Shown here one piece after another: positions 1 through 7,686 of a DNA stretch of 26,142 nt; positions within the stretch are counted from its first letter, which is position 1, and the number at the start of each line of letters is the position of its first letter. The translations under genes were made by a program, and so were the position numbers. The notes beneath the pieces were generated by a model. That model saw only the letters and a list, made by a program, of their open reading frames with translations, ran no database searches and was not told where the DNA came from. The stretch is from Phoronis australis. Lineage: Eukaryota > Phoronida > Phoronidae. The stretch covers positions 72,965 to 99,106 of the forward strand of contig NMRA01000922.1 in NCBI GenBank assembly GCA_002633005.1, given 5' to 3'.

Positions 1-3000
1 ACAGCAAGCCTCCAAACGAAGGGAATCCGAAAACGTGCAATAGATCGTCTTTCGTAGATAAGGATGACCTAAGTCCCAAACAAGTAATGGCAGCCCTATC
101 AGCTCCCGCGTTAAGCACTGGAGGAGTTCCGCCAAGAAAAATTGAATTGCAGCCGGAATACGTGAACAGAAGAGATGAACAGCCAGTGGAAACTGATTCA
201 AAACAGGCAAAACGTTTAGTAAAGTCAAGTGAACGCGACACTAAAGATGTCTTTGTTAACGGCGATATCCTATCTGCAGTACAGGCGGGTGATTATTCTT
301 CGCCACAACAGCGTACACTTTTCATAAAGTTGCCTCAGAAAGTTTGGGAACATCTCGCTAAAGCAAAAGAACAAACAGCAGCTGTAAAACTTGAGTCCGG
401 AGGTGACAGTACGACGGGAAATTTTGAAATTTGCAGTTATGAATCTTTGATTAATGCTTTGTGCGAAGACAATAAGCACCTAATTTTAACTTCCGGAACA
501 TCTTCCAAGGCAAGAGACGCCCAAAAATGTCAACAGCGTGGCCCAACACTTGCGAAAGTAAGTTGCGGAGCACAGACTGAACTAGCTGAGAATGGCAATA
601 CGACCGAACAGAAAGGACCTGAAGCAGACGTAAGACCGGAATATGTTGTGTGTACGGTGCATCGTCAGGTCAGCACCAAGGAAAAGAAAGGAAATCGATC
701 TACGAACTTTTCGAAATCAACCACGTGTGATACCGAGACCTCCACGGAAGAATCCGAAACAAGTCAAACGGAAGAAATGATAGCACCCAAATGCAGCAAG
801 TTGAAAAAGCAACGTTTGGCCAAAAAAAGTGTTGAGCAAAGTCAAATAAACGACAATAATGCCTCTCTTAGCTGTCAGCCGGCATACACGAGCCCAGGGG
901 TAGGTGAATTTTAATTAGAAGATTTGCATGCATGCCTGAGAGATGTGCGAACTGCGTAATTCAGACATGCTTATAAGTTTAAATGCAAATTGAGATGGGC
1001 TATGATACGAAATGCTAAGGAATTCAGAAAAGTAGACGTTTAACGTTCTCGTCTATGGATGATTATAGATGTCAGAGGGATTGTGGGATAGCGGCCACCC
1101 CGATCAGCACCAGGGTCAGACGTATTAGTATACGATCTCTAGAGGAGACAATGTGGCTCTGTGGTTTGTGCTTCGGACTTCCGTTTGGCTGACAATTGAG
1201 CATTGCACAAATGTGTCTTTTACTGAGCTTGGTCTTACCAAGGGAGTGGATGAAAACTTGGATTTAGCGCAAAAGCGATTTTTGGAGTTTTTCTTAAGAT
1301 ATCTATGCTCTCACTGGAGATCATTTCAACTTAGTAGTATTTTAAGAAGCCAGAAGTTTAATTTATCATATAAACGAGTTAAATTCCACTTAAAATGAAT
1401 TCCACTTCATCGAGGTGATCATGACTTGCGTAACCCTTTCTCGGGTTAGACGTTTCTTACAATTACAGGTATCTGATCTTAGATGCGCACGTATCGATTT
1501 TTCGTTTTCCTGAAAGCCCACCATTAATTTACGTGAAAACATGACGTGCTGTAGATAATGTTCTTCGTTGGCTTCCGAAAGAGAAATTGGGTAATTGTTT
1601 ACTGTCCTCGATCGGTTACCTGGCAAAAACGAAACCGTACTCACCACACGAACAAATCGTGTTATTATGCATTGCGAAACGTTTGGTGTCATCGCGTTGA
1701 AGATTTTTCACAATGCCATAAATTGGTGGGAAGATGGTGTAATTCTACCTCAATGCGGCAGCAGTACGGGTCTTTGGAACTTTGAAATTTGGACGAACTT
1801 TTGTGTACATGTAGGAGTGATACCACTGTTGGGTCGTACATGTAACTCGTGCACCTTTTTGTTGCAGTCGAGTCATTCCCTTAAAGATTTGGAGGAAGTC
1901 TCCATCGAAGAGGCAGTTTTTCAGTCGAGACGCAACATTGACCTTTTAAGAGATAACTTTCAGCAAATACTGGATAGTAATGACTCGGAACTTGTAGCAA
2001 TCCAACGGTGGTTGAACTTTGTCGAATTCATGGTGGTAGTTGCACAGGCAAAGCACCTGTCGCAGGGGTGAGTTAGGTGTGTGTTCAAATCAGAGCAGTC
2101 GAATCTAAAAGGTTCCTGATGAGTTAGCTGGGGTGGCAAGCTAACACCAGCGAATTATGTATTGGTGAAATATGGTACAAGGGAAGAGGGGATTTGGTGG
2201 ATAATTCATAATGCCTAAAGTGAAGCTTAGGAACCTCTTAGCTTTGATCAGGACCTTAGCATTGGCTTAAATGCAACGGTTTTCTTTTCATTGAAGTCAA
2301 GCGACCCAAGTCTAAATTATGACTCTGGGTCAACTGTCGAGGCTGTGCGACTGGCTAGAAGGAATGTCGAAATGCTCCGAGACAATTTACTTCTTGAGGC
2401 AACGGAAGAGAATGAAAAGGACTGCATACAAAAATGGACTAATTACTTAGAATTCATGCTTGTTTTTGCGTATGCAAAATATTTCACTGAGAGGTAGGTC
2501 CAAAGATTAAATTTGTCCCAGTACGAGCTAAACCTGGAAAACACTTCCCTTTACAACGTAAAAAAGAGTTAGTTTGATATAGCAGTTTTAACTTCTCTCC
2601 TTACTAAAATTTACGGGACGTGTGTGCCTTTTCACAACTAATCATCGGCTCATTGGTTCCATAGTTTTCCGTTCATTTACGTCAAAGGCACAACTTTTTT
2701 GTACACGCATAGTGTGTATTTATGTAAGGATTATCTATCTCCTATTTGATCACGTCCACTGGAACGATATGGTACATTTGATTTTTTTTCAGGAACATTA
2801 CGTCTGGCTATGACTACAATGCTGTGCACAAATACATAGATGAATCGCTAAAGTTGCCAGACTTTCCGCGGAGATTCATGTCCTCGTGTTCCATGACTGT
2901 CGACAGACCAAACAACAGAATGTTGACGTCATCGGCTGGAGTTACCGTGAGGGAAATTCCAAAAAGATGGACACCGTGCTATTTTGAAATCAACGCGTTA

Positions 3001-3117
3001 AAAGGATTTGTTTTCTTCATTTTCCTTGTGTTATTTTACGAATTTTACAGACGGACATTTTGCAAAGGTGTTATGTCTGGAATTCCGCTTTGGGAGTATG
3101 CCAGGCGGCCATTCTAA
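1..3117 (+). CDS. Unrecognised multi-exon gene, 5' partial; C-terminal single-pass membrane protein
   Basis: Four exons join in a consistent frame: 3-899 (open to the window edge), 1868-2067, 2302-2493 and 2793-3117. Donors are GTAGGT (900), GTGAGT (2068) and GTAGGT (2494). Acceptors are TTGCAG (ends 1867), TCAAG (ends 2301) and a poly-T tract plus CAG (ends 2792). Phases are 0, 2 and 2, and the total of 1614 nt is exactly 538 codons including the stop. The first part is a polar stretch of about 300 residues rich in Ser, Thr, Glu, Lys and Gln with no domain I know. Exons 2 and 3 resemble each other (own entries). The last exon carries one hydrophobic segment near the C terminus, so the product may be a tail-anchored or type II membrane protein. 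The true start may be upstream, because the frame is open through position 3. I cannot name the family; the exon model is well supported by phase but untested by transcripts. Confidence 0.7.
1868..2067 (+). CDS. Exon 2 of the unrecognised gene: first copy of a duplicated helical module
   Basis: This exon begins in phase 0 after a TTGCAG acceptor and ends in phase 2 before GTGAGT. It encodes about 66 residues. The core (E-A-V-x3-R-R-N-I-D-L-L-R-D-N, then Q-R-W-L-N-F-V-E-F-M) recurs in the next exon as E-A-V-x3-R-R-N-V-E-M-L-R-D-N and Q-K-W-T-N-Y-L-E-F-M. Spacing between blocks is nearly the same in both, and both end in an A-x-A-K-(H/Y) block. The pattern suggests two amphipathic helices per module. 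Exon duplication is the simplest explanation; the duplicated half ends at equivalent phase-2 donors. Confidence 0.72.
2302..2493 (+). CDS. Exon 3 of the unrecognised gene: second copy of the duplicated module
   Basis: An AG at 2295-2296 would put an early stop in the incoming phase-2 frame. The AG at 2300-2301 keeps the frame open, so the exon is taken to start at 2302. It ends in phase 2 before GTAGGT and joins the last exon through a split Arg codon. About half the aligned core positions are identical or similar to exon 2, for example R-R-N followed by L-R-D-N and the W-x-N-(F/Y)-(V/L)-E-F-M block. The divergence implies an old duplication. Confidence 0.7.
2793..3117 (+). CDS. Last exon of the unrecognised gene: membrane anchor and short tail
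   Basis: The exon follows a strong polypyrimidine tract and CAG and ends at TAA (3115-3117). A polar segment is followed by a hydrophobic stretch of about 15-20 residues (about 2997-3050; core G-F-V-F-F-I-F-L-V-L-F-Y). Two arginines follow, then a tail of roughly 20 residues containing one Cys and ending Arg-Arg-Pro-Phe. A single hydrophobic segment this close to the C terminus is typical of tail-anchored ER or nuclear-envelope proteins. Whether the tail is lumenal is inference. Confidence 0.65.
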
Positions 3118-5080
3118 CAACAGAAGCATTTTTACATGCGCATTTTGATAACATTATAAAGTTTGAGGTTATTATAAATCGTTTTAGAAAATTTGAGAAC
3201 ACAAGATTACCAACTTGAAGTGGTTTTATGTACCATGCTTTTAACCATCTGCACGTTCCCAGTACAGGCATGTGTATTGTCTCGCGGGCATTCACGGAGA
3301 CCAATACATTATTTCATCGGCATAATCTTGACGAACGTACAGTATACAGCTCGCAAAAATTGTCTAATCCCAAAAGTCAGTCATTGAGCTTGAATTCTCG
3401 ATAGCCTTTTGCGGTTAGAGTTCAAACTCCACGTTTCAGTCAGTTAGAGTCCAAGGAACTGGTTTTGAAGTCTAACTTTGGATTTTGGTAAGAATTCAAA
3501 ATCTAGTCTTTGAACTTTGAGTTTTGACATTACCCGTTCCATCTTAGGGCTTGACGAGATATAACGTAAAATGATGTTATACGAGCGAATAACTCAAAAG
3601 GCCCTAAACCCTAGAAGTTCTTCCCAGACAGTCGTCTTTTAAATGGGCTAAAGCGTTAGTCACACATGCCAGTTAAGCAGTACTTTAATTGCTCCAAACT
3701 TTGAGCGTTGACAACAGTAACATAGTTTTGTTTCATTTTAAAGAAGTTGAAGCCGTACTTAGTATCTGTCAATAGGCCAAATGAGTTATGTATACTTTTA
3801 AGTTTGCATTGACGGACTACATGTACATGTACACATTTAGTACTGATCCGAACGTGCTTCTGTGCTAAGCATCATTGCGTGAACAGTTGACGCGGTCAAC
3901 TTTAAGGAAGAAGCTATTTCAAGAGTAAGCAACAAATAAAATAAAGGAAAATAAATACATCTCAATAACAACAAATTACTAGACGCTAGATGAATGACAC
4001 ATTCGCCTTGCAGGACATTTCGGCAGCGTCAACTTAGTGAAAAGCTGCAACAAACGTCCTGAATAAGAATGCCATAGGTTGACCGGAGTTCACATATATC
4101 CGAATTCATGCTTCTTCATATGTTCTGGAATGAGAGTCCCGCAAAATTGACCAATAGGAATCGATTTCTGTATGGGTGCATTAGTTGTACTTTTCGGTAA
4201 CCCATTATTTTGCTTTGACTTGGATTTTGGACCCATACTTTGATGTTGATGCGCCGTTAATTTTTTAATCCGAATTTAGGCTCCAAAAGGGGTACATAAG
4301 CCAATAAGTTCAAATAATTTATTGTGTAAACAAAGCCACGTGTATAGTTATCAAGTTTGTATCGTGTTGCACAATGTACTGGCGCAATTCTATGGGTGAA
4401 TTGTGTAAACTTCTTCGACAGTGCATGCATGAGCCTAAAAAAATGTGTCGAGTCGAGGAGGATGATTTTAGACATAGCAGCCAAAACAACACAAAACAGT
4501 GTCGAGTTGGATAATATGGAGTTGAGGCATACTACCAAAACAACAGAGAATTTATAGAGAAGTGTGATGTTAGACCGCGTAGCTATACTGACAATACTGA
4601 GAAAAAGTTCTGTCTAGTTCCGAGAGCGGGATGACTATTCCACGCAAAGCGAACATTGTGTCAATTAGTAAGCGGGGTGACTCCACACACTACCTGGCAA
4701 AAGCAAAAATTGACATACATCACAACACTACTTACTCAGATTGACGGAATTACAATTTAAACTTAATTTCCACATGTGTTAAGTTAGCGATGTAGGCTAC
4801 TCGGGCGCATCAAGTTAACCACAACTATAAATTAAACATTGAAGAACATTCTGCCCTGAAGTAAAGTAGTTTATTATTGCCTTTGGTTTAAACACCTCGA
4901 AACATTGCCAGCACACGACGCACGGTACAGTTTTCAAGACCAAATTACGAGTTTTAAAAAATGTACTTTTCGCCCGGAAAACCATCACGTGAAATAATTT
5001 CAGCCGGTAGGGCCTACACGGGACTGACTCTCGAAAAAATTCTCAGTATTTGACCTGGCCCTAGTTAAAAGTATGTGTAC
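3118..5080. other. Intergenic DNA or 3' UTR, no gene seen
   Basis: AT-rich DNA without a convincing ORF. It includes a stretch near 3400-3530 of diverged short words built on TTTGA and AGTT, and an alternating palindromic string around 3820-3833 (TGTACATGTACA). Short ORFs at 4257-4557 on both strands overlap each other and show no domain features. Confidence 0.6.
3935..3955 (+). promoter_or_regulatory. Cluster of candidate polyadenylation signals
   Basis: Three AATAAA hexamers overlap or follow closely here, about 820 nt after the stop of the upstream gene, in its orientation. They are plausible 3'-end signals, but the surrounding DNA is AT-rich and they could be chance. Confidence 0.3.
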
Positions 5081-5094
5081 ATAAAACATACGGT

Positions 5095-5290
5095 TGGTCA
5101 GTTCCCGGCGGCCTTCGGAATAAAGCCAAACAAAGAAAAAAACGACCGCTTGCAACAATTTCAGCCTCGCCCTCGGTCTTGTAGTGTAAGGACGGGGACT
5201 GTACGTAGCCGGCCCCGGCGCCAAATAAACGCCACTCACTTCAGTAAACCCGGCCGCGACGTCGGCGCTGTCGGCTCAGTTGGCGGATTC
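5095..5290. promoter_or_regulatory. Short GC- and CpG-rich island
   Basis: About 200 bp of clearly higher GC and CpG density than its surroundings, with runs such as CGGCCGCGACGTCGGCG near 5250. It could be an unmethylated promoter-like island or part of a mobile element. No first exon can be tied to it on either strand. Overlapping ORFs here on both strands (5000-5472) look like by-products of the base composition. Confidence 0.3.
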
Positions 5291-5441
5291 TTTTTTTTAA
5301 ATGGTGAACTTAAAAATACCATCCCACTGACTCGGTTTAAAAAAACACACACCAAAGCAGAGATCTCCGTTGGAGTCGTGAACAGCAGAATCACTTGAAT
5401 GCTGCCTTCATGGGAACGCCGCGGGCCAGTACATCTGAACA

Positions 5442-5484
5442 ATAGATGTCGCATCCACCATCTGTCGTACATAGCGACATCTAT
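5442..5484. repeat. Small hairpin with 11-bp arms
   Basis: ATAGATGTCGC (5442-5452) is repeated in reverse complement at 5474-5484 with a 21-nt loop. It sits 240 bp outside the left end of the two-gene transposon. It may be the remnant of a short non-autonomous element; function is unknown. Confidence 0.5.
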
Positions 5485-5561
5485 CGGAAGAAAAATCTTA
5501 AGTATGTCAGTTTGGACAGGAGGGGAACTTGAGTTGTTGACGGCAAGTTTTGAGTAAAAAA

Positions 5562-5759
5562 TTACTGCTGCATTTTGAATGGGTAATAATTATGGTCTGT
5601 ACTGGCAAAATCTTCAAAAAATTCGTTTGCAAACACGACCAATGTCCCAGATAGCTTGGCAACCCACATGCCTCTAAGTTGTGAAGTTCTGATGTCGAAG
5701 ACCAGCCTCACTCCCGTCCACTTTACGTTCAGTAACGCTAGGTCCTCGCTAAACAGCAA
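5562..5759 (-). pseudogene. Unassigned minus-strand ORF abutting the transposon
   Basis: A minus-strand frame of about 65 residues ends here and overlaps the first 30 bases of the transposon's left terminus, so its apparent start lies in transposon DNA. The part outside (about 5562-5726) has a protein-like composition with aromatic and acidic residues. It has no good splice acceptor, and I recognise no family. It may be a relic exon interrupted by the insertion, or chance. Confidence 0.15.
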
Positions 5760-6080
5760 GACTTCGTGAGATGACGCGAGACCCTGCCGTGTACTTCAAA
5801 TGAGAGCACGTGACGTTAGCTAAATTTTAGCTAGGTCCTAGCGTAGGTGCTAGTGGTTACCACGCGTGCGTTCAGTAGCGCTGGGACCTAGGTAAAATCT
5901 AGCCAAAGTCACGTGATCTCATTTAAAGGCGAAGGCAACCTTTTTCCATGTCATTTTGAGCTAAAATAAGGTGGGTTGGTTATCCTAGTCATATTTTCCA
6001 CTTAATTACAGCTTTTCGTAATTTTATTAATTACTCGTCCGCAACTCCGGAAGTGACGTTTTAGGAGGCAAGCGTTTCCC
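5727..6080. repeat. Left terminal inverted repeat, interrupted by a nested palindrome
   Basis: The left arm pairs with 7457-7686. A long nearly exact block is 5926-6047, covering AAGGCGAAGGCAACCTTTTT and the AATTTTATTAATTACT stretch; another is GGAAGTGACGTTTTAGGAGG near 6050-6069. The outer block 5727-5796 matches the right end well. The segment of about 129 bp between the blocks has no counterpart on the right. Confidence 0.85.
5797..5925. mobile_element. Nested palindromic element (MITE-like) inside the left inverted repeat
   Basis: The arm at 5797-5843 (starting CAAATGAGAGCACGTGAC) is an imperfect reverse complement of 5879-5924 (ending GTCACGTGATCTCATTT). The centre at about 5848-5868 also folds (GTGGT-T-ACCAC). 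The right terminal repeat lacks this stretch, which marks it as a later insertion. The whole segment could form one long hairpin. Its right half begins TTCAGTAGCGCTGGGACCT, which resembles the host element's own terminus (TTCAGTAACGCTAGGTCCT), so it may come from a related family. Confidence 0.65.
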
Positions 6081-6260
6081 GTTTCTTGGTTTTGCGTTGA
6101 CTTTACCGTGCGAATCTGTTCTATTCTACTTTTGTTTTGTGCTGTTTTTCAACAATTGTCGCCACCACTTTCCATCGGTGAGTATTCTGCGGCAAGATAG
6201 GTTAGTAGAGAACTCAACTACGTTGGATTTAGGGATTGTTTAGTGCGTTGTAAGCTGAAA

Positions 6261-6656
6261 ATGACTGGAGTCGGTGACCCGTATCACAGTGACAGTAGTG
6301 TGAGTGACGGAGACCTTGTTCACAGCAGTGGTGACGAGGAATTTTTTCACGGACATTCAGTGGGTGGGTACATGTTTGAGCCCGAGTATAACGAGGCAGA
6401 GTACGCACAGGCACAGGCAGCTGTTGAGAGAAACGAGGCGGCTACTGAGGACAGACGTGGTGACACATCTTGGTGCAAATGCACTGTGTGCGTTGTTATG
6501 CCTACCTCAATGGAATGCTTGTGCTGTTCAGAGTTCGATGAGGCCAAGCCACTACTGGACACGGTTAAGTGGACCTCCGGCATACCACGGACAGAGGAAC
6601 AACTGTCCCACTTGCCAGAGTGTCCCGCGACACACTCCCACTGGATGGTGACCTGA
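6261..6656 (+). CDS. Transposon-borne P2X7 intracellular (ballast) domain-like ORF, 3' truncated
   Basis: The ATG at 6261 is chosen because it starts the acidic segment; the frame is open a little further up. About 70 acidic residues rich in Ser, Asp and Glu include a Phe-Glu-Pro-Glu-Tyr block, then W-C-K-C-x2-C-x2-M-P-T-x3-E-C-L-C-C at about 6471-6527. This spacing of Trp, Cys and Met-Pro-Thr is the hallmark of the zinc-binding P2X7 C-terminal domain, which also occurs alone in many invertebrate proteins. There is no ATP-binding ectodomain or membrane segment, so this is not a P2X receptor. The later cysteine and histidine ligands of the domain are missing. The frame continues to 6656 through sequence that reads better as the end of the minus-strand gene, so the reliable part ends near 6545. 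A possible small 5' intron (GTGAGT at about 6178, TTTAG at 6242) precedes it. Confidence 0.62.
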   Translation: MTGVGDPYHSDSSVSDGDLVHSSGDEEFFHGHSVGGYMFEPEYNEAEYAQAQAAVERNEAATEDRRGDTSWCKCTVCVVMPTSMECLCCSEFDEAKPLLDTVKWTSGIPRTEEQLSHLPECPATHSHWMVT

Positions 6657-7354
6657 GCACCCAAACTGCTTACATCGTGTCGTGTGACTCCCTCGCCACA
6701 CACCTGGCACCTTCTAAATAGCTCCAACACTTTAGACAAGTCCACAATAAACTTATCAAAGTTTGGCTCACCGATCTGTTCACTGGACGACGAACTGTCC
6801 TCTTCACTGGGTGTCGAACTGAGCCTGTAATCACTCCCACTACTCAATATCGCTGCAGGGCTGCTTAGAGGCTCTGGGCTGGAGAAAACAGCACAGGGCG
6901 AATCACTACTGGTTCCAGGAATTGCACGCTCTGGGGTACGTTCGGAGGCACGGGTGACAGTAGATGAAGTGCCTCCACTGGCTCCAGTCACTGTACTGGC
7001 CACAGCTCGCGAGGCTTCTCGCTTCAAAAACGCACTTCTCGGGGGTGGCGACGGGGCACTGCCGGGAATCAACACAGACGGAATGGCATCCTTCTTCAGG
7101 CGTTGTTTCGCAGGGACTTTCATCAGTTCAGTGTATAAATCCCTTTAGTAACCGGAGGGCAGAAAGTGCTTGCCACACACACGGTAATTCTTCACTGCTT
7201 TGTACGTTGCGTGGACAGGTAACGCTGCGTTCTTCATACGAACGAGCCAAGTACGACGAAGTGTGTCATCCATCGGAAAGCGATGCAAAGGTACTCCCAA
7301 AGCGCGCGTGAGCCGATAAATAGTACACTCCAGTACGCAGCAACAGTGTGGCAT
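6347..7354 (-). pseudogene. THAP-domain transposon protein, interrupted by one in-frame stop and 3' truncated
   Basis: Reading on the minus strand from an ATG at 7354, residues 1-70 form a THAP zinc finger. It shows a Cys-x4-Cys pair near the start, H-R-F-P, L-R-R-T-W and a final V-C-G-K-H-F (Cys-x2-His). A TAA at 7147-7145 follows G-Y, and the same frame then continues R-D-L-Y-T-E-L-M-K without any shift. After a Ser/Pro/Thr-rich linker comes a second putative metal site: C-Q-V-C-G near 6710, and W-E-C-V-A-G-H-S-G-K-W further on. The latter two-part signature is, from memory, seen in THAP-bearing transposase-like proteins. The tail beyond about 6560 overlaps the + strand ORF and probably crosses the deletion junction. 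The second copy in this window has a codon where this one has the stop, so the stop is most likely a recent lesion. Confidence 0.72.
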
Positions 7355-7456
7355 GACTAGTAAATAAAAACAAACGACGACGGAACTTAACACAACCGAG
7401 GTAGAACATTGACTGACTCGGCAGCTCTCACAGTCAGACTATGTGAAAAGAAATTG

Positions 7457-7686
7457 GCGCGAAATGCTTGCCTCCTAAAACGTCACTTCCGCAGTAGCGG
7501 ACAAGTAATTAATAAAATTACGAAAAGCTGTAATTAAGTGGAAAATATGTCTAGGATAACCAACCAACCTTATTTTAGCTCAAAATGACATGGAAAAAGG
7601 TTGCCTTCGCCTTTAAAAAAACACGGCAATATCTCACGTAATCTCACGAAGTCTTGCTTTTTAGCGAGGACCTAGCGTTACTGAAC
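7457..7686. repeat. Right terminal inverted repeat
   Basis: This arm of about 230 bp is the reverse complement of the left arm minus the nested insertion. It starts GCGCGAAATGCTTGCCTCCT and ends CCTAGCGTTACTGAAC. The minus-strand THAP start codon lies about 100 bp inside it, so its inner edge may act as that gene's promoter (inference). Confidence 0.85.

Larger units (their letters stand above)
5727..7686. mobile_element. Two-gene DNA transposon derivative with long terminal inverted repeats, THAP gene and P2X7 ballast-like gene
   Basis: The outer ends are reverse complements: GTTCAGTAACGCTAGGTCCT starts at 5727 and its complement ends at 7686. The inverted match runs inward to about 6080 on the left and 7457 on the right, allowing for a palindromic insertion in the left arm. 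The right arm is therefore about 230 bp. Inside, a + strand ORF with a P2X7-type cysteine motif and a minus-strand THAP-domain gene start about 180 and 100 bp from the inner edges and converge. Neither is complete and their ends overlap, so the middle of a larger element appears to be lost. THAP domains are known DNA-binding modules of several eukaryotic transposases. No catalytic domain remains, so the superfamily is unresolved. No clear target-site duplication flanks the ends (TTTAC on the left, AGGAG on the right). Confidence 0.8.

Noticed and set aside
1153-2071. Coding exons in the first intron of the unrecognised gene
   Set aside because: The frames before 1868 have no splice sites of matching phase; only 1868-2067 fits the exon chain.
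5000-5472. Overlapping ORFs on both strands in the CpG-rich block
   Set aside because: Open frames on both strands at once are expected from high GC with few stop codons; no motif supports either.
6261-6656. A P2X7 receptor gene
   Set aside because: No membrane segments or ATP-binding ectodomain are present; only the intracellular-type cysteine motif occurs.
5727-7686. Assignment to the Kolobok or P superfamily because of the THAP domain
   Set aside because: No TTAA or 8-bp target duplication is seen and no catalytic domain remains, so the superfamily is left open.
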